A stretch of 64,000 bases of DNA, taken from Amycolatopsis sp. NBC_01480 (GTDB lineage: Bacteria; Actinomycetota; Actinomycetes; Mycobacteriales; Pseudonocardiaceae). This document shows, piece by piece, positions 50,009 to 59,400 of the stretch. Position 1 is the first letter of the stretch. Each line of letters starts with the position of its first letter. Both the position numbers and the translations under genes were made by a program. Location: positions 8,804,001 through 8,868,000 of the forward strand of contig NZ_CP109442.1 in NCBI RefSeq assembly GCF_036227205.1, read 5' to 3'. Below the pieces are notes generated by a model, which did not search any database, was not told the origin of the DNA, and worked only from the letters and a program-made list of their open reading frames with translations.

Positions 50009-52732
50009 TTATTCGGAGTCGGCCGACGGGATGGCGGCGCCGGGCACCTGGTCCGGCGTGAAGATCTTGTTCTCACCAGGATAGGGCTGAGTCCACCCGT
50101 GCGTCTGGTACCAGGTGAAGTGGTTCATCTGCGCGGGGTTGGCGTAGTCGGCCGTGGCGTTCGGCCCGGTCAGGCGCTGGCTCTTGGTCCACTCCTGCCA
50201 CTGCGCCGCGACCGGCTTCTGCTCCGCCGGCACCACAGTGGACGGTGCGGGCGCGGTGGTGTCCGCGCCGCAGGCCGGCGGCGTCGGCAGGCCCCCGGTC
50301 AGCGAGGTGCGGTTCGGCACCGCGTTGAACGGCGTGTAATCGGCCTTGTTCGTGAAGGCGCCGGTCATCGGGGTGGCCGCGCTGTCCTTCTGGTTCATCG
50401 GCTGGACCCCGAGGATCTGCTCGATCGTGCGGATCATCGTGATCTGCGAGTAGTAGTGGTTGTCGACCGCGGCGTGCTGGGCCCAGGGGCTGATGATCTG
50501 GATCGGGGCGCGGTGCCCGTCGACGTGGTCCAGGCCGGCCTGGGAGTCGTCCTCGACCACGAAGATCGCCGAGTCCTTCCAGTACGGGCTGTGCGAGATG
50601 GTGTCGACCATCTTGCCGACCGCGAGGTCGTTGTCGGCGACCTGGGCGGCCGGGCTGGGCGGGCCGCCGGTGTGGTCGCTCGAGAGCCAGAACATGTTCA
50701 GGTTGGCCGGCCCGTTCTTCTCGAAGTCCTGCTTCCAGATCTGGTACCGGTACTGGTCCGGGATGCCGGTGTCGAACTTCGGGAAGGAGTGCACGGTCAC
50801 GTCGTTCAGCGACGGGATCGGCGAGGAGGTGACCGTGGGCAGCGCGGTGGGCTCCCCGGTCGCGGCCATGTTCTTGGCGTCGCAGTAGAACGACTGCCAG
50901 TTCGACCCGGCCGGGGTCGTCTCGAACTGGTTGAACTCGCCGAAGTCCCGCACCGTGTTCCCGGTGGCCTGGGCCCCGCTCCAGAGGAACCCGGAGCTCT
51001 GGTGGCCGAGCGCGTCGTCCTCGGTGTCGTAGCTGCGCAGGTACTCACCCGCCGAGGACTCGGTGTACTCCGGGTTGTCGGCCTGCATCAGCCAGTTGTG
51101 TCCCTCGGCGGAGTTCGTGCCGATGTCGTAGGTGTTGTCGTACAGCCCGAACTGACTCGTCAGCGCGTGCTGGTTCGGCGTCACGTTCGCGCCGAACTGC
51201 GCGAGCGCCGGGGCGCCGTCACCGGCCGGGATGTCGCCGAAGAGCTGGTCGTAGGTCCGGTTCTCCTTGACGATCAGGAACACGTGCTTGATCGTCGACG
51301 GGTCGCCGAGCCGCGCGGGCACCGGCACCGGCCGCTTGCCGCCCTTGCCGTTCGAGACCTGGACCGAGCCCGGGGTCCAGCCGTTCTGCTGGAACACCTT
51401 GGCCGTGTCGGCCCGGATGGTGCGGTCGTCCGGCAGGGTGAACCGCTGCAGGCTCGCCGTGGTGTCGTGGGTGCCGTGCCCGGCGGCGGTGGTCGGGCGG
51501 CGGGCGTCGATGCCGCGGGTGTTGGAGATCAGCACGTTTTTCCCGACCGTGGTGACGGCGGTCGGGAAGTAGTCCGTCGGCAGCAGGCCGACGTAGCTGA
51601 CCGGCTCCTTCGGGGAGGAGTAGCGGTACACGGCCAGTGCGTTCGCGCGGCCGAGGGTCACCAGCAGGTGGCCGTCGGGGGTGAGGGTGATGCCGTCCGG
51701 CTCGTAGCCGACGGTCGCCTCCGGCCACGGCTGGGTGGCGATGGTCTGGATCACCTTGTTGCGGCCGGTGTCGATCACGGAAACGTTGTTGCTGTTGGTG
51801 TTCGCGACGAACAGCGTGCCGTTCTTGGCGTACAGCGCGGTCGGGTGCAGCCCGACGTCGATGCTGCCGACCGCGGCCGCCGGCCTGGCCAGGTCGATCA
51901 CGCTGACCGTGCCGGTGGTGGTGGAGCCGGTGACCGGGTCGGCCGGCACCTGGGTGTTGTACGAGTTGATCGTGGTCTCGCCGGGCCGCGGCAGGCGCCC
52001 GCCCTCGTTGCCGACGTAGAGCCTCGAGCCGACCAGCGCCAGGTCGCGCGGCGCGACGCCGACGTTCCAGCTCTGCTGGACGTCCCCGGTGCCCGCGTTG
52101 ATCGCGACCACGCGGTTCTGCCCGTTCACGGCGGCGTACACGGTCTTGCCGTCGGGCGAGAACACCGCCTGGGCCGGGAGCCCGTGCTTGGGCCCGTCCG
52201 CCGGGATCGGCACGAAGGACGGATTCGCGACGGTGCCGTCGGGGTTCACCGGGAACCGGCGGTAGCCGTCGGTCTGGGCCATCCACAGCGTTTTGCCGTC
52301 GGGCGAGTACGAGGGCCCTTCCTGGCCCACGTCGTTCCCGGGGATGCGCAGGTTCGCCGTCGCGGAGTTCCCCACGAGCTGCTGCACCTTCCAGCTCTTG
52401 AGGTCCACGATGGTGAGCGCGATGCCGCCGTCGGTGGTCAGCGCGGCGAGGTGGCCGCCGTCCGGGCTGACCGAGGACGCCATGATCTTGCCGTTGTTCA
52501 CCACCAGGCGATCGCCGATCGGGGCGATGTACTGGTCGCTGGACAGGACCAGGCCCCGGTCGGTGTTCTGGCCGACCTGGTCGGTCCCGAACCCCTGGGT
52601 CGAAGCGGACGCGACGCCGGTGCCGGCGACCACGGCGAGAATGGCGGCGCCGGTGGTCGTCAGGCGGACCCGGCGGCCGAGTTTTCCGCCGGACCGGGCC
52701 TTCCCGGCCCGTCGATGGCGCATTACCTGCAT
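50009..52732 (-). CDS. Secreted beta-propeller / phosphoesterase two-domain protein
   Basis: The 907-residue protein has a signal peptide (RLTTTGAAILAVVAGTGVASA), an N-terminal YncE-like seven-bladed propeller (about residues 80-440; repeats such as AVFSPDGKTVYAAV and TLFVANTNSNNVSVIDTG), and a C-terminal phosphoesterase domain of the AcpA/phospholipase C type (HVFLIVKENRTYDQLFGDI, then EGHNWLMQ, and VVEDDSQAGLDHVDGHRAP). It acts outside the cell on a phosphoester that is not known. ATG 52732 lies four bases after the stop of the upstream permease gene, so it belongs to the ABC-2 operon. Confidence 0.87.
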   Translation of the reverse strand: MQVMRHRRAGKARSGGKLGRRVRLTTTGAAILAVVAGTGVASASTQGFGTDQVGQNTDRGLVLSSDQYIAPIGDRLVVNNGKIMASSVSPDGGHLAALTTDGGIALTIVDLKSWKVQQLVGNSATANLRIPGNDVGQEGPSYSPDGKTLWMAQTDGYRRFPVNPDGTVANPSFVPIPADGPKHGLPAQAVFSPDGKTVYAAVNGQNRVVAINAGTGDVQQSWNVGVAPRDLALVGSRLYVGNEGGRLPRPGETTINSYNTQVPADPVTGSTTTGTVSVIDLARPAAAVGSIDVGLHPTALYAKNGTLFVANTNSNNVSVIDTGRNKVIQTIATQPWPEATVGYEPDGITLTPDGHLLVTLGRANALAVYRYSSPKEPVSYVGLLPTDYFPTAVTTVGKNVLISNTRGIDARRPTTAAGHGTHDTTASLQRFTLPDDRTIRADTAKVFQQNGWTPGSVQVSNGKGGKRPVPVPARLGDPSTIKHVFLIVKENRTYDQLFGDIPAGDGAPALAQFGANVTPNQHALTSQFGLYDNTYDIGTNSAEGHNWLMQADNPEYTESSAGEYLRSYDTEDDALGHQSSGFLWSGAQATGNTVRDFGEFNQFETTPAGSNWQSFYCDAKNMAATGEPTALPTVTSSPIPSLNDVTVHSFPKFDTGIPDQYRYQIWKQDFEKNGPANLNMFWLSSDHTGGPPSPAAQVADNDLAVGKMVDTISHSPYWKDSAIFVVEDDSQAGLDHVDGHRAPIQIISPWAQHAAVDNHYYSQITMIRTIEQILGVQPMNQKDSAATPMTGAFTNKADYTPFNAVPNRTSLTGGLPTPPACGADTTAPAPSTVVPAEQKPVAAQWQEWTKSQRLTGPNATADYANPAQMNHFTWYQTHGWTQPYPGENKIFTPDQVPGAAIPSADSE

Positions 52733-52736
52733 GGGG

Positions 52737-54092
52737 TCATCCCTTCGGGGAGGTGGAGAGAAGATCGACGTTCGCGTCGAACTGCCAGAGCGGGTTGGGC
52801 TGGTCCCCGTCCGGGGTGTGCAGCTGGAAGTAGCCGTTGACTTCCTTCGGCCCGTCACCGTCGGCCACGTAGTGCCCGTCCGAGGTGACGTCGAGCTGGT
52901 AGATGGCCTGGCCGGTGGCCTCGACCCCGGGCAGGTGCCAGGAAACGACGCAGCGCCAGTCGTTTCCGGGGCCTTCGGCGGCGATCAGGCCGCCGCCCTT
53001 GGTGCACGCCGCCGTCGCCGCCAGCTGCGCTTCGGTGACGTCGGGCCGGTGCAGTTCCCGGGTCTGGAGCCGATAGAGGTGCGCGAACGCGGTGGCGAGC
53101 GAGGCCTGCACCTTGTCCTGGTCGATGCCCGAGCCCGTCGCCGGGGTCACCACGGCGAAGAGCGCCGCGGCCACGGCAACAAGCCCGACCAGCGGCAGCC
53201 CGGCGACGGCGGCCGTGCGCCGCCCGGACCCGTCGTAACCGGAGCTGGTGAAGTCACGCCGGAGGAACAGCCGGTACGCCAGCGCGGTCGCGACCACGGC
53301 CCAGACCAGGCTGACCCCGATCCCGATCAGCAGCGGGCCGAGCTGGGCCGGGCTGGTGAACAGGCCGTTCCACGAAATGAAGGCATAGCTGGGCAGAGCG
53401 AGGCGGACCGCGACGGGCAGCGGCAGCATCTGCGCGAGCAGCAACACGATGGCGACGACGACCGGCAGCAGCAGGCCCATCGGTGAGCGCCCCCAGGCGA
53501 CGGACCCGAGCAGCCCGATCGCGGCCAGCGCCAGCGCCGGGGCGAGCACGCAGACCCACGCGAGCAGGACCTGCCCGGCCGCGTCGCCGGGCGTGAGCTG
53601 ATGGCCGTCGAGCCCGGCCAGCGGACGGCTGCCGACCGCCAGGATTCCGCCCGCGGCACTGGAAACGGCCATCCCGGCCACCAGCACGAGGATCACCGTC
53701 AGGCTGGCCAGCGCTTTCGCCGCGAAGATCCGCCGCGGCGAGCGGACCGCGACCAGCAGGTGGCGCCAGGTCCCGAGCCGGTCCTCGGACGCGAACACGT
53801 CTCCGGCGACCACCGAGGTCAGCAGCGGGAGCGCGTACGTGCCCGCGAAGCCGAGCATCACCAACGGCCCGGCCCAGCCCGTGGCGTTCATCCAGCGGCC
53901 GAAGAGCGTGTCGACGGGCAGGTCGCTCTGCTGGCTCACCACGGCGACGAACAACGCCGGCGCGATCCAGCAAGCCAGGACCAGCAAGCGGATCCGCCAT
54001 TGCGCGAGCAGCTTCACCAGCTCGAAGCGGAAGGAACGGGCCACCGAAACCGGGCGGGCGGGCGCGTCGGTGCCGGCGAGGGTCGCGGTCAT
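52737..54092 (-). CDS. ABC-2-type permease with a large outside C-terminal domain
   Basis: The 451-residue protein has six membrane helices (from about residue 35 to 310) with the ABC-2 stretch VVAGDVFASEDRLGTWRHLLVAVRSPRRIFAAKAL. After a last helix (AAVAGLPLVGLVAVAAALFAV) come about 130 soluble residues with DWRCVVSWHLPGV and DVTSDGHYVADGDGPKEVNGYFQLH, likely outside. Such a tail is not normal for ABC-2 permeases. It starts in an ATGA overlap with the ATPase gene. The exported substrate is unknown; the linked phosphoesterase may act on it or be exported separately by Sec. Confidence 0.83.
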   Translation of the reverse strand: MTATLAGTDAPARPVSVARSFRFELVKLLAQWRIRLLVLACWIAPALFVAVVSQQSDLPVDTLFGRWMNATGWAGPLVMLGFAGTYALPLLTSVVAGDVFASEDRLGTWRHLLVAVRSPRRIFAAKALASLTVILVLVAGMAVSSAAGGILAVGSRPLAGLDGHQLTPGDAAGQVLLAWVCVLAPALALAAIGLLGSVAWGRSPMGLLLPVVVAIVLLLAQMLPLPVAVRLALPSYAFISWNGLFTSPAQLGPLLIGIGVSLVWAVVATALAYRLFLRRDFTSSGYDGSGRRTAAVAGLPLVGLVAVAAALFAVVTPATGSGIDQDKVQASLATAFAHLYRLQTRELHRPDVTEAQLAATAACTKGGGLIAAEGPGNDWRCVVSWHLPGVEATGQAIYQLDVTSDGHYVADGDGPKEVNGYFQLHTPDGDQPNPLWQFDANVDLLSTSPKG

Positions 54093-55018
54093 CGGCTGGT
54101 CTCCCGCTGTTCGGTCAGGGCGAGGAAGGCGGCCTCGAGCGGCGACACCACGGGGGCGAGTTCGCGCACGGCCACGCCCTCGCGCACCAGCCGCACCACC
54201 AGTTCGTCCAGCGCGGGCACCGGCCCGCTGACGACCAGCACCTCGGCGTCCGGGGCGTCCTCGGCGATGCGGAGCCCGGGCGCCCCGGAGGCCAAGCGGC
54301 GCGCGGCGGCCGGGTCGGAGGTGCGCAGCCGGTAGTCGAGCTCACCGCTTTCGGCCGACAGCTTGGCCAAGGGGCCGGTGAAGACCACGCGTCCGGTGGA
54401 CACGATGGTGACCTCCGAGCACAGGGCCTCGAGGTCGTCCATCCGATGGCTGGACAGCACCACCGTGGCGCCCTGCTCCGCGAGCCGGGTGAGGACCCCG
54501 TGCACGTGCTTCTTGCCGGCCGGGTCGAGGCCGTTGGCCGGCTCGTCGAGCACCAGCAGCCGCGGCCGGGTCAGCAGCGCGGCCGCCAGCCCGAGCCGCT
54601 GGCGCATGCCGAGGGAAAACCCGCGCACCCGGTCGTCGGCGACGTCGGTGAGCCCGACTTCGCCGAGCACGTCGTCGATCCCCGCGGTCCGCGCGCCGCC
54701 GCGCAGGGCGGCCAGCGCGGCGAGATTCTGCCGGGCGGTGAGCGAGGGGTAGAGGCCGGGCCCGTCCACGAAACCGGCGACGCCGTCGGGAGCGGCCAGC
54801 GCCCGGTCGACCGGCGTGCCCAGGATCTCCAGGCTGCCCTGGTCCGGGACGGCCAGGCCCAGCAGCAGGCCGAGCAACGTGGTCTTGCCGGCGCCGTTCG
54901 GGCCGACCAGCCCGTGGATCTGCCCCGGCGCCACGTCCAGGTCGACCTCGTCGAGCGCGACGACGTCGCCGAAACACTTGGTGATCCCTTGAGCCCGGAC
55001 CGCGGCAGGTCTGCCCAT
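54089..55018 (-). CDS. ABC-2-type exporter ATP-binding protein
   Basis: The 309-residue ATPase shows Walker A GLVGPNGAGKTTLLG (residues 37-51), signature FSLGMRQRLGLAAALL, Walker B LLVLDEPANGLDP and the H-loop VVLSSHRM. The signature LSLGM form is common in drug and lantibiotic self-protection exporters. I use ATG 55018 behind GAGGGAG; an upstream ATG at 55069 adds 17 unrelated residues. It is the first gene of the three-gene operon with permease and phosphoesterase. Confidence 0.9.
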   Translation of the reverse strand: MGRPAAVRAQGITKCFGDVVALDEVDLDVAPGQIHGLVGPNGAGKTTLLGLLLGLAVPDQGSLEILGTPVDRALAAPDGVAGFVDGPGLYPSLTARQNLAALAALRGGARTAGIDDVLGEVGLTDVADDRVRGFSLGMRQRLGLAAALLTRPRLLVLDEPANGLDPAGKKHVHGVLTRLAEQGATVVLSSHRMDDLEALCSEVTIVSTGRVVFTGPLAKLSAESGELDYRLRTSDPAAARRLASGAPGLRIAEDAPDAEVLVVSGPVPALDELVVRLVREGVAVRELAPVVSPLEAAFLALTEQRETSR

Positions 55019-55209
55019 AGCTCCCTCGCCCTGGTAACGCGATGTGCGTGAGCAACCTAGGGAGAGCACATGACTTCGGCAGGCGTGCCCGGTGAACGGG
55101 AGCCGAACGGGACCTGGCGGAAACCTTCCTTCCGAATGGAATGTCGGAGTTAAACCGTGACCTTGCCGGGCGTTAACCCAGCGATTGCCTTGGCCGCCGG
55201 GGCCCGCAG

Positions 55210-55231
55210 GTCAACGCCAGGTTCGCTGAAG
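55210..55231 (+). promoter_or_regulatory. PHO-box-like direct repeat before secreted phosphatase (in 345-base gap)
   Basis: GTCAACGCCAGGTTCGCTGAAG reads as two 11-base units resembling the PhoP box (GTTCACC plus four bases). Further GTTAAAC and GTTAACC words lie at 55150-55180. The rest of the 55019-55363 gap shows promoters for two divergent genes and no other gene. The match is loose. Confidence 0.3.
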
Positions 55232-55363
55232 GCAAATTATGTTTTTGCTTAACCGTTCTTCGACGAAAGTCGCTACTTTCTCCCCGCCGGGCCTGACACC
55301 ATCCCGACCGATCTCCGCCGTGCTCGACCCAAATGCCGTGCTCGACCCGGAACAGGAGCCCGA

Positions 55364-56218
55364 ATGTCCCTGTCATCCACGAAACGCGCCGCGTCCGGCG
55401 CCCTCGTGCTGATCGCCGCCACCGCGCTCACGACCGCCACCGCCAGTGCGGCCACGCACGCCGCCGTCCCCCGGCCGGACCACATCGTCGTCCTGATCGA
55501 CGAGAACCACGCCCAGGGCGAGATCGTCGGCAGCCCGGACGCGCCGTACATCACCGCTTTGTCCCAGCAGGGCGCCAACTTCACGAACTCCCACGCGATC
55601 ACCCACCCCAGCCAGCCCAACTACCTGGCGCTGTTCTCCGGGTCGGCGCAGGGCGTCACCAACGACACCTGCCCCAAGAAGGCCTTCACCACCGCCGACC
55701 TCGGCGGCGAAACCCTCGCGGCGAACCTGACTTTCGCCGGCTACTCGGAAAGCATGCCGAGCGACGGCTACACCGGCTGCACCTCGGGCAGCTACGCGCG
55801 CAAGCACAACCCGTGGGTCGACTTCGCCGACGTCCCGGCGGCCGACAACCTCACCTTCAAGAGCTTCCCGACCGACTACACGAAGCTGCCCGCGGTGTCG
55901 TTCGTCGTCCCGAACCTCGACAACGACATGCACGACGGCACCGTCGCCCAGGGTGACAGCTGGCTGAAGCAGAACCTCGACGGCTACGTGCAGTGGGCCA
56001 AGACGCACAACAGCGTCTTCGTGCTGACCTTCGACGAGGACGACAACGGGCCGGACAACCAGATCCCGACCATCATCACCGGCGCCGGCGTCACCACCGG
56101 CGACTACAGCGAGAACATCAGCCACTACAGCGTTCTGCGCACCATCGAAGACGCGTACGGCCTGCCGCACGCGGGCCAGAGCGCCTCGGCCACACCGATC
56201 ACCGACATCTGGGGCTGA
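55364..56218 (+). CDS. Secreted acid phosphatase / phosphoesterase-family protein
   Basis: The 284-residue enzyme has a signal peptide (GALVLIAATALTTATASAA) and the phosphoesterase motifs HIVVLIDENHAQGEIVG (residues 40-56), HAITHPSQPNYLALFSG (about 79-95), VPNLDNDMHDGT and VFVLTFDEDDNGPDNQIPTIITG. This layout is that of AcpA-type acid phosphatases, which release phosphate from organic esters outside the cell. It stands alone between a divergent ABC operon and a hairpin. Confidence 0.87.
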   Translation: MSLSSTKRAASGALVLIAATALTTATASAATHAAVPRPDHIVVLIDENHAQGEIVGSPDAPYITALSQQGANFTNSHAITHPSQPNYLALFSGSAQGVTNDTCPKKAFTTADLGGETLAANLTFAGYSESMPSDGYTGCTSGSYARKHNPWVDFADVPAADNLTFKSFPTDYTKLPAVSFVVPNLDNDMHDGTVAQGDSWLKQNLDGYVQWAKTHNSVFVLTFDEDDNGPDNQIPTIITGAGVTTGDYSENISHYSVLRTIEDAYGLPHAGQSASATPITDIWG

Positions 56219-56225
56219 CTCCGGC

Positions 56226-56256
56226 CGCGCCCGGGTCAGGGGCTGACCCGGGCGCG
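56226..56256. terminator. Bidirectional hairpin between phosphatase and MbtH-like gene
   Basis: Arms CGCGCCCGGGTCA (56226-56238) and TGACCCGGGCGCG (56244-56256) are perfectly complementary around five bases. It lies between two convergent stops and can end transcription from both sides; no T-run is present. Confidence 0.65.
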
Positions 56257-56260
56257 CACG

Positions 56261-56479
56261 TCAGCGCGCGTCGGCTTCCATGGCCTCGATCAGCGACTTC
56301 GGCCGCAGGTCGGTCCAGTTCCGCTCGACGTGGTCGAGGCAGTCCTGACGGGGCCCGGGCCCGAAGACCGTGCGCCAGCCCGCCGGGACGGCGACGAACT
56401 CGGGCCACAGGCTGTGCTGGCCCTCGTCGTTGACCAGCACCAGGTAGCTGCCGTCGGGGTTCTCGAACGGGTTGGTCAT
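56261..56479 (-). CDS. MbtH-like protein
   Basis: This 72-residue protein is a chaperone-like partner that binds adenylation domains and makes them active or soluble. All family marks are seen: [39 protein letters not shown] with the Ser-Leu-Trp-Pro core, and the ending [18 protein letters not shown] 56479 follows GGAAAAAGAG. It starts 20 bases after the NRPS stop, so it is made together with it. Confidence 0.95.
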   Translation of the reverse strand: MTNPFENPDGSYLVLVNDEGQHSLWPEFVAVPAGWRTVFGPGPRQDCLDHVERNWTDLRPKSLIEAMEADAR

Positions 56480-56499
56480 CTCTTTTTCCTTTCCCTGTT

Positions 56500-59400
56500 T
56501 CAGTTTTCGTCCGGTTTGGTATCCAGCACAGCGGCGGCGCGGCGGATGAGTGCCTCCAGCGCGCGGAACCACGTTTCGGCCAGATCGCGGACGGCGTCCG
56601 GCGAGGTCACGGCCGAGGGCCACGACCAGTAGGCCGCCAGCGAAGGCCCTTCCGGCTTGTCCTCGGTCAATGCGTTGACGGTCAGCGCGTGCGAGACGCG
56701 CTTGCCCGGGTCGGCGCCGAGGTCCGCCGCGTCCGCCTCGGGCGCGTACGCCCAGTCGGCCGCGTCGGCGTGCCCGAACCGGCCCATGTAGTTGAACTCG
56801 ATCTCCGGCCGCGGCAGCGCCGCCAGCTCCGGCCCGGTCACCGGGTTCAGGTGCCGCAGCAGCCCGAACCCGGTCCCGCCCACGGGCGGCGCGTCCAGCT
56901 CGGCTCGCACCCGCTCCAGCGCGGCCCCGGCCGCCGGGCCGCCCGCCAGCGCGTCGGCCACGTCGACCGCGCCGAGGTCCAGGCACACCGGCACCACGCT
57001 GGTGAACCAGCCGACGGTCCGGGCCAGGTCGGCCCCGCCCGCCAGCTCGTCCTCACGGCCGTGGCCCTCGAGGTCGACCAGCGTCGCGGCCCCCTCGGAA
57101 CCCCGGCGACGGCGCCAGTCGGCGACCGCCAGTGCGAGGCCGGTGAGCAGGACGTCGTTCACCGTCGCCCGGAACGCCGCGGGCACGCGGCCCAGCAGCG
57201 GCCCGGTCAGCTCGGGCGGCAGGGTCAGCGCGAGGCTGTCCAGAGTGGACTCGACGTCGCGGGCCGGGTCGAGTGGACGGTCCAGCGGAAGCGGCACGCC
57301 ACTGCCCAGCACCGCGCGCCACCGGTCCAGCTCCGCCTTGCGCTCGGGCGAGGTCGCCCGCGCGGCCAGCTCCTCGGACCACCGCCGGAACGAAACGTCC
57401 ACAGTGGGCAGTGACACCGTCCGTCCCGCCGAGACCGCTTCCCACGCGGCCGCGAAGTCCGGCAGCAGCACCCGCCACGAGACGCCGTCGATCACCAGGT
57501 GGTGGATCAGGACCAGCAGACGTCCGGTGCCCTCGCCCGCGTCGAACCAGGTCGCGCGCAGCATCGCGCCGGCGTCCGGGTCGAGCCGCGCCCGGGTGGC
57601 CACCGCCTCGGCCGCGATGACCGGCTCCAGGCCGGTCATGCCTCGGACGTCCACTGTAGACACCCAGTCGCCGACATCCACTGACCCCGGCACTTGCAGC
57701 GCCCACCGGGCTGTGGAGCGGTCCAGCCGCGCGCGCAGCATCGGGTGCCGGTCGACGACGGCCTGCAGCACCGCGGTCAGCTGGTCACCGGTCATGCCCG
57801 CGGGCGTCAGCAGCAGCGCCGCCTGGTGGTAGCCGGCGATCGGGCCGCCCAGCTCGCGCATCGCGTGCATGATCGGCGTCAGCGCGGCCGTGCCCGTGCC
57901 GTCGTCGGAGACCGCCGGGGCGACCACCTCGGTCGCGACCTCCGCGAGGCCGGCCACGGTGCGGTGCCGGAACACCTCACGCGGCGAGATCCGCAGCCCG
58001 GCGGTGCGGGCGCGGCCGACCAGCTGCATCGCGACGATGCTGTCGCCGCCGAGGGCGAAGAAGTCGTCGTCGACGCCCAGGCCCGGCACCCCGAGCACGT
58101 CACCGAACATCGTGCACAGCGTCCGTTCCCGGTCGGTTGACGGCGCGCGCCCACCGACCAGCTCCGTGAAGTCCGGCGCGGGCAGCGCGGCCCGGTCGAG
58201 CTTCCCGTTCGCCAGCACCGGCAGGGCTTCGAGCACCACAAACGCAGCGGGCACAAGGTAATCCGGCAGCGTCTCGGCCGCATGCCGCCGCAGCTCACCG
58301 GCGTCCACTTCGACCGATGGCACCACGTACGCCACCAGTTGTTTGACGCGGTCCTCCCGCACCACGACCACGCTCTGCGCGACGGCCGGATGCCGGTCCA
58401 GCGCCGCCTCGACCTCCGCGGGCTCCACCCGGAACCCGCGGATCTTCGCCTGGTCGTCGGCGCGGCCGCCGAAGTCGAGCCGCCCGTCGGCCGTCCACCG
58501 CGCGAGGTCGCCGGTGCGGTACATCCGGGCGCCGGGCGGGCCGAACGGATCCGCGACGAACCGCTCCGCCGTCAGCTCCGGCCGGCCGAGATAACCCCTC
58601 GCGAGTCCGCCGCCGGCGAGGTACAGCTCGCCCGTGACGCCCGGCGCGACCGGCCGTAACGCCCCGTCCAGCACGTACGCGCGGGTGTTCGCCACCGGGC
58701 GGCCGACGAGCGGGCGCTCGCTGTCGCCGATCCGCGCCACCAGCGCGTCCACAGTGGACTCGGTCGGGCCGTACAGGTTGAACGCCTCGGTACCGGGCAG
58801 CGCGGCCAGGCGCCGCCAGAGCGCGTCCGGCACCGCCTCACCGCCGACCCCGACCACGGCGAGCGGGCAGCGGTCGCCGTCCAGCAGCCCGGCATCGGCC
58901 ATCTGCGCGAAGAACGACGGCGTGACCTCGATGAAGTCGAACCCGTCGCGGCGGATCTGCTCGGCCAGCAGCTCCGGGTCCCGCCGCGCCTCGTCGCCGA
59001 CGACGTGGACGGCGTGCCCGTCGAGCAGCCACAGCTGCGGCTGCCAGGACGCGTCGAAGGAGAACGACCAGGCGTGCCCCACATTGAGGTGCGCCCGCCC
59101 GGTCCGTTCGACGGCCGGCCGGTACAGCGTCTCCCGGTGGCTGTGGAACAGGTTCACCACGCTCGCGTGCGTCACCACCACACCCTTCGGCGTGCCCGTG
59201 GAGCCGGACGTGTAGATCACGTACGCCGGGTGGCCGGGCAGCAACGGCCGGAGCCGGTCGTCCTGGCCGAGGTCCGTGTCCGGCAGGTCGACGGCCAGTA
59301 GGTCCGGCAGCAGCACGGTGTTGGTGATCTCGGGCAGCGCGGGCCGCAGCTCCGGCACGGTCAGCAGGAGCGCGGGCTGGGCGTCGACGAGCATCGCGGC

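Noticed and set aside
49967..52840. A 957-codon open frame on the plus strand
   Set aside because: It is exactly antisense to the secreted phosphoesterase gene; its translation is Arg/Val/Gly-rich with no motif, as expected for the GC-rich mirror of a real gene.
56226..56479. MbtH-like protein as a siderophore marker by itself
   Set aside because: MbtH-like proteins accompany many NRPS types, so its presence does not show that the product binds iron.
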